From the NCBI RefSeq assembly GCF_036327775.1, contig NZ_CP109598.1, positions 806,001 to 870,000 of the forward strand: a DNA stretch of 64,000 nt. Reading direction: 5' to 3'. A model generated the notes under the pieces. It was given only the letters and a program-made list of their open reading frames with translations. It was not told the origin of the DNA and searched no databases. This DNA is from Streptomyces sp. NBC_01498. Lineage in GTDB: Bacteria; Actinomycetota; Actinomycetes; Streptomycetales; Streptomycetaceae. Position 1 is the stretch's first letter. Each line of letters starts with the position of its first letter. The translations under genes and the position numbers were made by a program. Of this stretch, positions 16,027 to 25,126 are shown one piece after another.

Positions 16027-16794
16027 ATGGAGCCCACCGCGCCCGCGCCGCCGCGGCTGACCGCCGCCGTCGCCGACGGGGTCGCCACCGTGACCCTCGC
16101 GAATCCGGCCAAACACAACGCGCTCACCGCAGGCATGTGGCGGCGACTGCCCGAACTGCTGGCCGGCATGGCGACCGACCCCGCCGTCCACGCCCTGGTG
16201 CTGACCGGCGCCGGCGACTCCTTCAGCGCGGGCGCCGACATCGGAGGGCTGCGCGAACCCGGCGACACCACACAGGACCTCAGCGTGCGCGCGGAGGAGG
16301 CGCTCGCCGCCTTCCCGAAGCCGACGCTGGCGGCCGTACGCGGCTACTGCGTGGGCGGCGGCGCCCAGTTGGCGGTGGCGTGCGACCTGCGGTTCGCGGC
16401 GGAGGGCGCCCGGTTCGGGATCACGCCCGCGAAGCTCGGCGTCGTCTACCGCTCCTCCTCGACCCGAAGGCTGGTCTCGCTGGTCGGCCCGTCCACCGCC
16501 AAGTACCTGCTGTTCTCGGGCGAGTTGATCGGCACGGAACACGCCCTCCGGGTCGGCCTGGTGGACGAGGTACTCGCCCCCGGCGAACTGGCCGCGCGGG
16601 TAGCCGAGTTCACCCGCGTCCTGGCCTCACGCTCCCGGCTGACCCAGGCGGCGGTCAAGGAGTACGCGAACGGCCGCACCGACCGGGACGCGTACTGGGA
16701 CGCCCAGGCGCGCGACAGCGGGGACCGGGCGGAGGGGGTCGCGGCGTTCCTGGAGCGCAGGACACCCCGGTTCGGCTGGACGGTGCGGGACTGA
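16027..16794 (+). CDS. Enoyl-CoA hydratase/isomerase-family protein
   Basis: 255 aa crotonase. Oxyanion-hole segments FSAGADIGGL (near residue 65) and GYCVGGGAQLAVACDLR (near 105) are clear, as is the FGITPAKLGVVY motif. In the usual Glu positions of classic hydratases I see Gly/Ser-rich sequence, so isomerase, hydratase or another crotonase activity is possible. ATG 16027 is favoured by the leaderless promoter; a GTG seven codons earlier would include the -10. It stands 70 nt before the next co-directional gene. Confidence 0.85.
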   Translation: MEPTAPAPPRLTAAVADGVATVTLANPAKHNALTAGMWRRLPELLAGMATDPAVHALVLTGAGDSFSAGADIGGLREPGDTTQDLSVRAEEALAAFPKPTLAAVRGYCVGGGAQLAVACDLRFAAEGARFGITPAKLGVVYRSSSTRRLVSLVGPSTAKYLLFSGELIGTEHALRVGLVDEVLAPGELAARVAEFTRVLASRSRLTQAAVKEYANGRTDRDAYWDAQARDSGDRAEGVAAFLERRTPRFGWTVRD

Positions 16795-16837
16795 GCCCCG
16801 CCCCCGATATCACCCGGGAACCCTGGGCTTCCCGGCG

Positions 16838-16857
16838 TACCGACCAGTCGGTAACGT
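16838..16857. promoter_or_regulatory. Palindromic operator overlapping a leaderless -10
   Basis: TACCGACCAGTCGGTA at 16838-16853 is a perfect 7+7 palindrome around a 2-bp centre, typical of TetR-family operators. The next gene's -10, TAACGT (16852-16857), starts within its last two bases and is seven bases before the ATG. Binding here would block RNA polymerase. The cognate regulator is not encoded next door. Confidence 0.65.
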
Positions 16858-16864
16858 AACCGGC

Positions 16865-17728
16865 ATGACCACTCTCGCCCCGCGCGCCGCCCGCCGCTGC
16901 CACAACTCCGTCAATCCGCTCCACTCGACGGTCTACTTCTCCCCGGACCTCCACAAGGAACTGGCCGCCGTCGGCGTCGAGGAGGAGCGGGCCGCGTACT
17001 TCGCCAGTCGCGGCGCCGCGATGGGCGCGGTCGGACCCGGCGTGATCGCCGCCACCTTCTACAACTTCAGCTTCGACCTGGTCTCCCGGCACCTGCCCGC
17101 CGTGTGGCGAACCACCTCGCCCGAGGCCGTCCTCGACGCCCGGCTGCGCGCCGCCGACTCCACCCTGCGGCGGGTCCTCGGCGAGGACGTCGTCGGGTCC
17201 GACGAGATGGCCGAGGCCGCGCGGCTCGCACTGCGCGCCACCGAGGCGTGCACCCGGCACGCCCGCCCGCTGTACGCCGCGCACGCGGATCTGCCCGTTC
17301 CCGACCAGCCGCACCTCGCGTTCTGGCACGCGGCGACCCTGCTGCGGGAGCACCGGGGCGACGGCCATCTGACGGCGCTGCTCGCTGCCGGGCTCGACCC
17401 GGTGGAGGCGCTGGTCAGCCACACGGCGACGGGCAAGGGCATGTCCCCGCGCTGGGTACTCGGCAGCCGGGGCTGGCGCCGTACGGACTGGGAGGCGGCG
17501 GCCGGGCGGCTCACGGCGCGCGGGCTGCTGGACGACGCGGGCGAACTGACCGAGGCGGGGACGGCGATGCGGGCCGAGCTGGAGGAGCACACGGACCGGC
17601 TGGACGCCGCGCCGTACGAGCACCTGGGCGCCGCCGGGGTGGAGCGGCTCACCGAACTGGGCCGCGGATTCCTGCTGACGGCGGCGGTCGCCGGCGCGTT
17701 CCCGGAGGACCTGATCGGGAAGGGCTGA
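16865..17728 (+). CDS. SCO6745-family protein (helix-turn-helix-like, function unknown)
   Basis: 287 aa. Begins LAPRAARRCHNSVNPLHSTVYFSPD, the conserved opening of the actinobacterial SCO6745 family. The C-terminal half contains a winged-helix-like segment (RGWRRTDWEAAAGRLTARGLLDDAGELTEAG) similar to MarR-type folds but without an obvious full DNA-binding domain. No catalytic motif is evident. The gene is probably leaderless and under the palindrome at 16838-16853, so it is likely inducible. Role unknown. Confidence 0.75.
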   Translation: MTTLAPRAARRCHNSVNPLHSTVYFSPDLHKELAAVGVEEERAAYFASRGAAMGAVGPGVIAATFYNFSFDLVSRHLPAVWRTTSPEAVLDARLRAADSTLRRVLGEDVVGSDEMAEAARLALRATEACTRHARPLYAAHADLPVPDQPHLAFWHAATLLREHRGDGHLTALLAAGLDPVEALVSHTATGKGMSPRWVLGSRGWRRTDWEAAAGRLTARGLLDDAGELTEAGTAMRAELEEHTDRLDAAPYEHLGAAGVERLTELGRGFLLTAAVAGAFPEDLIGKG

Positions 17729-17853
17729 CGCCCGCGCAGGTGCCGCGCGGATGTCCGCCTGCCTACATGGCCGACGTTTGCGATCGCGCTGAGCGGCAAA
17801 CCGGAGAGTGCGGGTCAGCAAGGCAGATCCGCACCGATACAGGAGGTTTCGTC

Positions 17854-17994
17854 ATGCGCGCCATCGCAGATGCACTTCGCGCCGTCGGTGGAGCGATCGC
17901 CACCGTGGTCACCCTGCCGTTCCGGCTGGTCGCCAAGCTTTTCGGCGGCGCCTCGCGCGGCAGCCGCGGCGGCGGCCGCCCGCGCCGCGCCTGA
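17854..17994 (+). CDS. LPFR-motif small protein
   Basis: 46 aa. AGGAGG is 7 nt upstream of the ATG, the strongest ribosome binding site in this part of the window. The peptide has an amphipathic or membrane-active N-terminal helix (AIADALRAVGGAIATVVTLPFRLVAKLF) and a basic Gly/Arg tail (GSRGGGRPRRA). The LPFR core matches a class of short streptomycete proteins of unknown function. It probably associates with the membrane. It is followed by a strong terminator hairpin, consistent with its own transcript. Confidence 0.75.
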   Translation: MRAIADALRAVGGAIATVVTLPFRLVAKLFGGASRGSRGGGRPRRA

Positions 17995-18042
17995 TGTCCG
18001 GAGCCCAAGGCGCCGACACTGCTGTGGCGGCCCCGAGGCGAT

Positions 18043-18075
18043 CCGGGGGCGTGCGTGGATCGCACACGCCCCCGG
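18043..18075. terminator. Bidirectional terminator hairpin
   Basis: An 11-bp stem (CCGGGGGCGTG/CACGCCCCCGG) around an 11-nt loop that can pair further. It serves the convergent LPFR and lipoprotein genes. Confidence 0.75.
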
Positions 18076-18088
18076 ACAGCTTCACGTC

Positions 18089-18523
18089 CTAGCCGGACTT
18101 GTGGATCTCGTATCCGTACTCCCTGTCGGAGCTGGTCGAGAAGTACAGCTTCGGGGAATCCCCACCGTCGGCCACGCCGAGCGTACCGGCTTCTCCCCCT
18201 TCGGCGAAGGAACCTGTCGAGTCATAGATGAGCCCGACGATTGATCCCTTTCTCTTCACCGACCACGTGCCCTGGCCGGAGACCTTCTCTCCTTTGGGCG
18301 GCGGGTCGATGAAGCTGAATACGACAGCATCGCTCGGGATGCCTGACAGTTCGAACCGGCCGTCGTCCCCGAACTCGACCCGTCCACCGCCGGCGCCCGT
18401 CCAGACACCGGGTATCTGTACTGATTCGATTCGTTCGGTCTCGCCGGCACAGCCGGTGGCGCCGAACATGAAGGCCGCTGCCAGGGCGAGCGCCACAGCG
18501 TTTCTAACGTTCACGAATTTCAC
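18089..18523 (-). CDS. Small lipoprotein, candidate immunity protein for the RHS toxin
   Basis: 144 aa from a GTG 10 nt after the RHS stop codon. A signal peptide with hydrophobic ALALAAAFMFGATGC ends in a lipobox-like ATGC (Ala at -3, weaker than the usual Leu). The mature part is a short beta-rich domain (IPGVWTGAGGGRVEFGDDGRFELSG ... GTWSVKRKG) reminiscent of small lipocalin-like lipoproteins. GC content is visibly lower than in the surrounding genes. Position directly after a polymorphic-toxin gene and surface location suggest it protects the cell from the RHS C-terminal domain. No family match is recognised. Confidence 0.62.
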   Translation of the reverse strand: MKFVNVRNAVALALAAAFMFGATGCAGETERIESVQIPGVWTGAGGGRVEFGDDGRFELSGIPSDAVVFSFIDPPPKGEKVSGQGTWSVKRKGSIVGLIYDSTGSFAEGGEAGTLGVADGGDSPKLYFSTSSDREYGYEIHKSG

Positions 18524-18533
18524 TCGACCCACC

Positions 18534-21500
18534 CTATTTGTAGATGGTTTCGGTCCATCGGATGTCGACCCGGTACCCGGCAAAGAGCCCGAAGAAGTGG
18601 TCTCCCACGCCATTGAATGCCTCCTGCCATTTGCCGTGCCCCGGCACGAAGGATTCATTGTTGATGTCCGTCCGCGCGTGATATTTGACCGTAAGCGTGT
18701 TTCCCTTGCTCTTGGTGATCTCGTATCTCACGTCGTACGAACCCAGAACACCTTGCGCTTCTCTGTCGTCCTTTCCGATGGCAAGTCCGCCCAGGTCGGA
18801 GAGGTACACATTGCCCATCTGACCCAAGGTGAGGTCTTCACCTGCGCGATTCTTTGTGACGCTGTACCGCTCGTCCTCGCCCTTTGTTCCGTTCACAATG
18901 AACTGGGTCACCACTGAATCTCTGACGTCCTTCATGCTCGAACTTTTGATCAATGCCTTGGTTATCTCGTCGTCGCCGTCGTAGGACCTGTCCGGGATGG
19001 TCGCCTTCCCCTCGGAGCTGCCCAAAAGCCAGCGGAACGCCAGGGTCCAGGGGCCGTCGCCCTGGACTTTACCGTCACCGCCATGTTTGTTGTTGGCGAG
19101 ATCTCCTGACTTCGGCGAGATGACTTTGTACCACTCATCGAGCAATGTCAGGAGCGGATACTGCCCGCCGGCGTACAGAGGCGGGAGAGGGTCGGGCCCC
19201 AGGAGGAGCGGGCGCGGCTGCAGAACGGGAGAGCCCAAGGATGACGTGATGCCCAGCGGGCTGTTCCCCGCGGAGCCCGTGGCGCCGCCGCCGGTCAGAC
19301 GCGGTGGCGAAACGTTGGCATCCGACGCGATGACATCGGGAGAGCAGTCCGCCTTCTGGCAGGTGAACGAGGCCATGCCGGACGGGTCGGACAGGGTGGC
19401 GGGATTGTTCTCCGCGTAGCTGAAGCCATTGAGCGATTGGTGTTTCGCCGGTTCCAACAGTGGATCGACACTGATGAACCGGCCGAGTGCCGCATCGTAT
19501 TCACGAGCGTCGACGTGCGTCAGCCCCGTGGCTTTGTCGTGCGTCTTGCCGAGGAAACCCCGATCGTTGCCCCATTCGCCGATGGCGCCCGCCCGTTCCG
19601 CTCCGAATACGGTCATGTATCGCTTGGTGATCGCCTGGGTGTCGGATGCGATGGCGAGGCTGGAGGTGCCGTGGTGGTCTCCCGCCAGGTACTGAAGCTT
19701 GTTGGCGCCCGACTGGTTGGAGCGAACGGCCACGGTCAAGTTCTGGGTGCCGTAGAAGCGCTGAGCCCAGAACTTTCCGTCGGCCTTGAGGTGCAATTCC
19801 GTTCCTCCGGCGTAGAGGACCCGCTCACCGTTCTTCTCGCTGCGGATGAGCAGGCTGCCGTCGGCGTCGTACAGATAGCCCGTTTCCTTGGCCCCTTCGG
19901 TGACCTTGCCCAGCTTTCCTTCCGCGTTCCAGTCCAGGCTCTGCGTTCCGGTGCTGCCGGGCCGATTGAGCGTGTTGCCGGCCTCGTCGGCGGTGTAGGA
20001 GCGGTCCGGTGCGACGCAGTCGTTGTCGGTGCTGGTTCCGGTCAGCACGTGGGGCTGGTCGGACCTGTAGCAGTAGGTGGTTGTGGCGGCGCCGGCGGCT
20101 TTGTGCTGGGTCTCCGTCTTCCGCCGGCCGGCGGTGTCGTAGGTGTAGCCGGTCCAATAGGGCGCCGGCCCGGAGAGGCTGTTCGCACCGCGTTCGTCGG
20201 CGCACTTCTGGGAGGTGGGAGTCCATGCCTCGGTGAGGCGGCGGAATCCGTCGTAGGTGAAGCACTGCGTCTCGGACTTGCCGCCCCCGCCGAGCAGGGT
20301 CGGGTCCGAGATCGCGGTCACATTGCCGGCCTTGTCGAACTCGTAGTTGAGATCCTGGAGCATGTACGGGTGTGTCTGGTCCGTGACATGACTGCGCTTC
20401 AGGCGGCCGGTGCCCTCCTCGTAGGTGTGGTTGATGTACGCCTTCTTGTGCGCCTCGGTGTTGGCGGTGCCGAGGACCAGTTGCTGCGGTTGTCCGAGTG
20501 CCGAGTAGTCGGTGGTCAGGAGGTACCCGGTGCTACCCATGATCGACTTGACCTGGCCGAGTGAGGTGTAGCCGTACTCGACGGTCTCGGACGGCAATCC
20601 GCCGAGCGCGGGTTCGGTGGCGTTGAGCTTGGTGCCGTCGTTGTTGAACGCGGTCGTGAAGTCGACCGTGGCAGGGGCGCCCGCCACGACCAGCGGGTCG
20701 TTGGCCGGCAGTGTGAGCCGGGTGCCCGTCGCTCGGTCCAGGGTGTCGAAAGCCGTGGCCTCGCGCGTGTACGCCTGTCCCGACTTGCCGCCGACGTAGC
20801 GGGTGGAAGCCTGCGGTTTGCCTTTGACCAGGCCGTCGTACGTGTGGGACGTGAGCTGGTTGGCGTCGGTCTTGCTGCCGGCCCAGGTGCCGGTCATACG
20901 GCCGATCTCGTCGTACGAGGTGAGCACCGATTCTCCACGGGCGTCGGTGACCTTGGTCACCTGGTCCAGCGCGTTGTAGACGGTCGTGGCTTCGCCCTTG
21001 TCCGGGTCCGTAGCGGACGTTCTACGGCCGAACAGATCGTACGTGTAGGACCACGCGGCTCCGTCCGGGCCGGTGAGCGAGGCCTCTTTGCCGTCCAGCG
21101 TATAGCTGGTCCGGACGGTGGTGTAGGGGACGCCGAGGGAACCGCCGTACTGGGTGTCGGTGGGCTGAGTGCCCGCGTAGGAGCGCGTTTCCACAGTCCT
21201 GCCCCGGACATCGGCGATCGTCCGTTGGGCGCTGCCGCCGTCGAGAGCTGTCGAGGCGGTGGAGTCCCCCGTGTGTTCGGTGGAGGTCGTCCAGCGCTTG
21301 TCGCCGAAGAAGAACACCGAGCGTGCCGTTTCGCGGCCCGCGCCGTCGAAGGTGATCTCCGTCTGGGTGGGCGACTCGCCGTACTCCGCCCGGGTGTAGA
21401 GGGCGTCCGGCCCGGTGGTGCTGTCGAAGATGTCGGCGTGGGTCTCGTAGGCGAGTCCGCGGGAGTCGTATCGGGTGTCGGTGAGTACCCGGCCCCCCTG

Positions 21501-24500
21501 AGGACTCGGTGACTGTGTCTGCAACGGCCGCAGCATGGAGTCGTAGATCGTGTAGCTGGTGTTGTAGGTGGTGCCGTCCTTCTTGAGGATCGAGGTGGAA
21601 ACTGCGGAAGGCCTGGTGCTGCTGATCTGATAGCCGAACTTCTGGCTGGGGCTGTACTCCGCCGCCCGATTGCGATTCGGCAGCCAGACCTCTGTGATCC
21701 GGCCGAGGGCGTCGTGCGCCGCCTCGGTCTTCCTGCCGTTGGCGTCGAACGTCCGCACCGGGACGCCCCGCCTGGGGTCGAAGAAGGTGATGACCCTGTG
21801 GGACTTGGCGTTGGTGACATCGGTCCGGGTCAGGGGGCCGGCGCCCGCCGGTGTGTACACGGTGTTGACGGCCTTGTTGTCCACGTCCGTGACAGTGACG
21901 GGGCGGCCAAGAGCGTCGTAGTCCGTGGTGGACTGCTTCTGCCAGGCGGGCTGGTCCGCCGCGTTGTAGGAGGCGGCCCGCCCCGTCCAGGTCGCCAGGC
22001 CCTTGGTGGGTTCCTGTGTGGCGGACCAGGTGGCTCCGTCGTAGGCGACGGCACTGTCGGAGAGGACATCGCCGGGCCGGGTCGAGTCGGCGGGCAGATC
22101 CAGCAGCGCGTCGGTCACGCCGCACGCTTTGCCGACGACCCTGGTGCGTGACGGCAGTTTGGTGAGGCCGGCCTGGGTGTTGCGGGCGTACCAGGTACGT
22201 GTGCACGTCTCGTCGCCGGACTTGGCGTCGTCCCCGCCGTCCTGGACCTGGTACGGGATGCCGTACGTGTCGTGGTCGGTGGTGACCGTGTGGGAACGCC
22301 AGGTCTGGGGAGCGGTCAGGTAGGTGTGCGTCGTCGACTTTCGGGTGCGTACGTAGCGGGCGACGAGATCACCGGCGTCGGGCACGTCCTGCCGTGCTGT
22401 TTCCTCGGACCACGGATCGTGGACGGCGACGCTGATCGCGGTGGCGCCGGAGTAGGTGACCTGTTGACGGAGATGGCCGCTGTAGGCGGCGCCGTCCGTC
22501 AGGGCGGGGATCGTGAGGCCGCTGATGGGCAGAGCCGGGACGCTCACGGACTTGCTGGTCCCGTCTTTCCTCGCGTCTCCGTCCATACCCTGGAGATAGA
22601 GGGCGACTGTCTTCGAGCGAGTGGTGTCCTTGGCGCCCTTCTGGACCGTCACCTGGCGGTAGCCGCGCCAGTCGGACCAGGTGCGCTCGTCCTTGGGAGT
22701 GAAAGGCGAGTCGCTGTAGTGCCATGCGGCCCCGCTGTAGCCGTACTCCTGCTCGACACCGTCGTTGTGTCCGGCCGGATCACTGTTCGTGACGGCCAGC
22801 ACCCGGTACTTGTGGAACCAGTCCACGGAGGCGTTCTCGGCGCCGTTGATGTTCCAGTACTGCGGATAGCAGCTGCGGGTGTTGGTGTCCTCGGCCGCGC
22901 CGAGGACGTCACCGCGTACGCACTCGGGCGCCGACATGGTCACCGTGGTGATGGCACCGGTCTCCGAGGTCACCGTGGACATGCGGGGCCGGGTCAGCGG
23001 CAGGATGTCGTCCGTGCCGTCCACACGGTTGGGTCGCATGTGGTAGGTGAAGGAGATCGGATTCAGGACGATGTCCGTGCCGGCCTTGGCGGTCCGCTTG
23101 ATGGACTTGAGCGTCAGGACGTGGTCGGACGTGTCTCCGATGTCGCCGCCGTCCAGGTACTGCTGAGTGAGCGTCCAGGAGTCGACGGCTTCGTACGACG
23201 TCGTCGCTGCCGCCCAGGTGAAGGTGTCGATGCCGGTCAGCCGCTTACGGGTGAAGAACGCGGGGGCCAGGGCGTCACATTCGGTGTCGCCGGAGGAGCA
23301 GATGGTGTCGAAGGGAACGTCCGGCCAGTTGTCGGCGGTGTCCTCGTCGAGTTCCGAGCAGTCCGACGCCGTGCACCGCTCCGCGTAGCTGAAGTTGACC
23401 TTCGCCTCGGCGTTTCCGGTGAACAACGCGTCCTTGCGAAGCCCGTACTTGATCTCTTTGAGATAGCCGCCGCGAACGTAGGAAGCCTCCGCCTTCTCTG
23501 CCTTGTTCTTGCGGTAGTGGTTGCTCTCGGAGGCGTACCAGTAGGTGGCCGCGTTGCCGCGGGTGTCATGGACGTAGTCGAGGTTCCAGCGCCATGCCTG
23601 GGTCGACGAGCGGTCCGCGAACGAGGAGCCCTTGCTGTAGCCGGGCTCGCCGGAGTCGTCGCCGAAGACAGGTGCGGTCCAGACGGAGTTGGTGCGCTGA
23701 TCGGTCGCGCCGGGGAGCTTGTTGAGGCCGAAGACGTATGTGGCGCCGTCGCCGGTCACCACCGTCCAGTACTCACCGTTGTCGTCGTTGTTGTCCGCAC
23801 CGGTGGAGCGGGTCACCTTCGAGGCGTCGTCGCCCTCCAGCCTCCACTCGCCGGAATCCGTGTCCTTCACCAGCGCGTTGGATTTTCCGTTGAGTACCAG
23901 GCGTGCGTTGTCGTACTTCCAGCAGAGGTCGTGGACCTCGTCGTGGCCGTCGTCGTCGCAACCACCGTAGGTACGCTCGACGTAGGACTCGGTCATACCG
24001 AACCCTTCACCGACCGTGGTTCCCTGGTTGTTCGTGGAGGCTGTCCGTCCGTCGACGCTGCCGGAGTCGTACGTCAGCGACACGGTCGGCACGGGCCCGG
24101 CAGCGGGGGCCGGCGGTTTGAAGTCGTGCGACCAGGTGAACGAGCCGGAGTTGCCGCCGGCGGACCAGGTCGACGATTCGGAAAGCGCGGTCGCCGAGTA
24201 GTCGCCACTGCCCGAGGGGGACTGGCCGGATCCGGAGCTCGCGGCGGTCAGGGCAAGGACCGCGGCTTCGGAGGAGGACCTCTTCGGTGTCGCGGGGCCG
24301 TCGGAGGGCGCCGTCAGGCTCACGGTGGCGGACACGGTCCGGGTACGGATGTCGTTGGTGGAGTCGAGCCGGGTACGGGTGCGGCATTCGGCTTTTTCCG
24401 GGGTGGTCAGGGCGCAGGAGGGCAGCCGTACCAGTGCCAGCCGGCCGGCCCAGCCCCCGCCGACGGCCGACGCGAAACCGCCGTATCCGACGCTGATGCG

Positions 24501-25004
24501 CGACTTTCCCGGGTCCTCCGCCGTGGCGGTCAACACCACGCCGGTGATGCCGAGTTGGCCGGCCACCTTCTGGTCCAGGACACTGACGCCGACCGGGGTG
24601 CCCGCGCCACTCTCCGCGGCGGAGGCGGACTTCAGCGTCAGCGGGAGTCCACCGGCGGTGGTCTTCACCGTGTCGCCCGCGAGTCTGACCCGCGCGGTGC
24701 CCGGCCGGGGCCAGGCCGTACTCGTCTGCTCGGCACGGGCTCTCCGCGCCTGCCCGGCGTTGGTCTTACGGTCCTTGGTGACCTGGTCGCGTGCCTTCCG
24801 AGCGCCGGGACCCTTGATTTCTCCGACCTTGCTGACCCGCTGCTCCTGGACATCGGGACGGCCGAGGCCCACTTCGCCGGCGCTGGCGCCGGACGCGAAG
24901 GCGAGGGGAGCCACCACGCCCAGCGCCAGCACGCTCGACAAGAGACGCGGGCGACGCCAGTGGCCTTTTCTTCGACGGGATGCGGTGCCTCTACCAAACA
25001 ACAT
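18534..25004 (-). CDS. Secreted RHS-repeat protein with variable C-terminal domain (polymorphic toxin)
   Basis: 2156 aa from ATG 25004 (GGGGGA upstream; a TTG one codon earlier is possible). A long basic signal peptide ends near FASGASAGE. A ~900-residue N-terminal beta-rich region follows, then RHS/YD repeats (DYDALGRPV, YTYDLFGRRTSA, YDADGSLL) to the core end signature VDAREYDAALGRFISVDPLL ... NPATLSDPSG near residue 1876. The last 280 residues are unrelated to the repeats, carry TM-free mixed alpha/beta sequence and lower GC, and match no toxin family I know. In this family the repeats form a shell that holds the C-terminal toxin. Neighbours are a LamG protein upstream and a lipoprotein downstream. 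Confidence 0.9.
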   Translation of the reverse strand: MLFGRGTASRRRKGHWRRPRLLSSVLALGVVAPLAFASGASAGEVGLGRPDVQEQRVSKVGEIKGPGARKARDQVTKDRKTNAGQARRARAEQTSTAWPRPGTARVRLAGDTVKTTAGGLPLTLKSASAAESGAGTPVGVSVLDQKVAGQLGITGVVLTATAEDPGKSRISVGYGGFASAVGGGWAGRLALVRLPSCALTTPEKAECRTRTRLDSTNDIRTRTVSATVSLTAPSDGPATPKRSSSEAAVLALTAASSGSGQSPSGSGDYSATALSESSTWSAGGNSGSFTWSHDFKPPAPAAGPVPTVSLTYDSGSVDGRTASTNNQGTTVGEGFGMTESYVERTYGGCDDDGHDEVHDLCWKYDNARLVLNGKSNALVKDTDSGEWRLEGDDASKVTRSTGADNNDDNGEYWTVVTGDGATYVFGLNKLPGATDQRTNSVWTAPVFGDDSGEPGYSKGSSFADRSSTQAWRWNLDYVHDTRGNAATYWYASESNHYRKNKAEKAEASYVRGGYLKEIKYGLRKDALFTGNAEAKVNFSYAERCTASDCSELDEDTADNWPDVPFDTICSSGDTECDALAPAFFTRKRLTGIDTFTWAAATTSYEAVDSWTLTQQYLDGGDIGDTSDHVLTLKSIKRTAKAGTDIVLNPISFTYHMRPNRVDGTDDILPLTRPRMSTVTSETGAITTVTMSAPECVRGDVLGAAEDTNTRSCYPQYWNINGAENASVDWFHKYRVLAVTNSDPAGHNDGVEQEYGYSGAAWHYSDSPFTPKDERTWSDWRGYRQVTVQKGAKDTTRSKTVALYLQGMDGDARKDGTSKSVSVPALPISGLTIPALTDGAAYSGHLRQQVTYSGATAISVAVHDPWSEETARQDVPDAGDLVARYVRTRKSTTHTYLTAPQTWRSHTVTTDHDTYGIPYQVQDGGDDAKSGDETCTRTWYARNTQAGLTKLPSRTRVVGKACGVTDALLDLPADSTRPGDVLSDSAVAYDGATWSATQEPTKGLATWTGRAASYNAADQPAWQKQSTTDYDALGRPVTVTDVDNKAVNTVYTPAGAGPLTRTDVTNAKSHRVITFFDPRRGVPVRTFDANGRKTEAAHDALGRITEVWLPNRNRAAEYSPSQKFGYQISSTRPSAVSTSILKKDGTTYNTSYTIYDSMLRPLQTQSPSPQGGRVLTDTRYDSRGLAYETHADIFDSTTGPDALYTRAEYGESPTQTEITFDGAGRETARSVFFFGDKRWTTSTEHTGDSTASTALDGGSAQRTIADVRGRTVETRSYAGTQPTDTQYGGSLGVPYTTVRTSYTLDGKEASLTGPDGAAWSYTYDLFGRRTSATDPDKGEATTVYNALDQVTKVTDARGESVLTSYDEIGRMTGTWAGSKTDANQLTSHTYDGLVKGKPQASTRYVGGKSGQAYTREATAFDTLDRATGTRLTLPANDPLVVAGAPATVDFTTAFNNDGTKLNATEPALGGLPSETVEYGYTSLGQVKSIMGSTGYLLTTDYSALGQPQQLVLGTANTEAHKKAYINHTYEEGTGRLKRSHVTDQTHPYMLQDLNYEFDKAGNVTAISDPTLLGGGGKSETQCFTYDGFRRLTEAWTPTSQKCADERGANSLSGPAPYWTGYTYDTAGRRKTETQHKAAGAATTTYCYRSDQPHVLTGTSTDNDCVAPDRSYTADEAGNTLNRPGSTGTQSLDWNAEGKLGKVTEGAKETGYLYDADGSLLIRSEKNGERVLYAGGTELHLKADGKFWAQRFYGTQNLTVAVRSNQSGANKLQYLAGDHHGTSSLAIASDTQAITKRYMTVFGAERAGAIGEWGNDRGFLGKTHDKATGLTHVDAREYDAALGRFISVDPLLEPAKHQSLNGFSYAENNPATLSDPSGMASFTCQKADCSPDVIASDANVSPPRLTGGGATGSAGNSPLGITSSLGSPVLQPRPLLLGPDPLPPLYAGGQYPLLTLLDEWYKVISPKSGDLANNKHGGDGKVQGDGPWTLAFRWLLGSSEGKATIPDRSYDGDDEITKALIKSSSMKDVRDSVVTQFIVNGTKGEDERYSVTKNRAGEDLTLGQMGNVYLSDLGGLAIGKDDREAQGVLGSYDVRYEITKSKGNTLTVKYHARTDINNESFVPGHGKWQEAFNGVGDHFFGLFAGYRVDIRWTETIYK

Positions 25005-25052
25005 CAATTGTCCCCCACCACGATTTTTTGAGTGATGTCAGATGTTCGGAAA

Positions 25053-25109
25053 CGCGGCTCCACAGCCGCGTGACAGGGCGGACGGCGCCGTGCGTACACG
25101 GCGCCGTCC
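25053..25109. terminator. Two hairpins between the LamG and RHS genes
   Basis: A perfect 13-bp stem (GGACGGCGCCGTG, 25080-25092 with 25097-25109) lies 18 nt after the LamG stop. A second 7-bp stem is at 25053-25070. Reading on the minus strand, these could end or attenuate the LamG transcript before the RHS gene and set a LamG excess over RHS. Confidence 0.65.
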
Positions 25110-25126
25110 TTGGGTGGTGTCGCCGG

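Noticed and set aside
22272..25031. A 919-codon plus-strand open frame opposite the RHS gene
   Set aside because: It is antisense to a gene with clear RHS motifs and signal peptide, and its translation is Gly/Val/Arg-rich without domains. Long antisense frames are expected in high-GC DNA.
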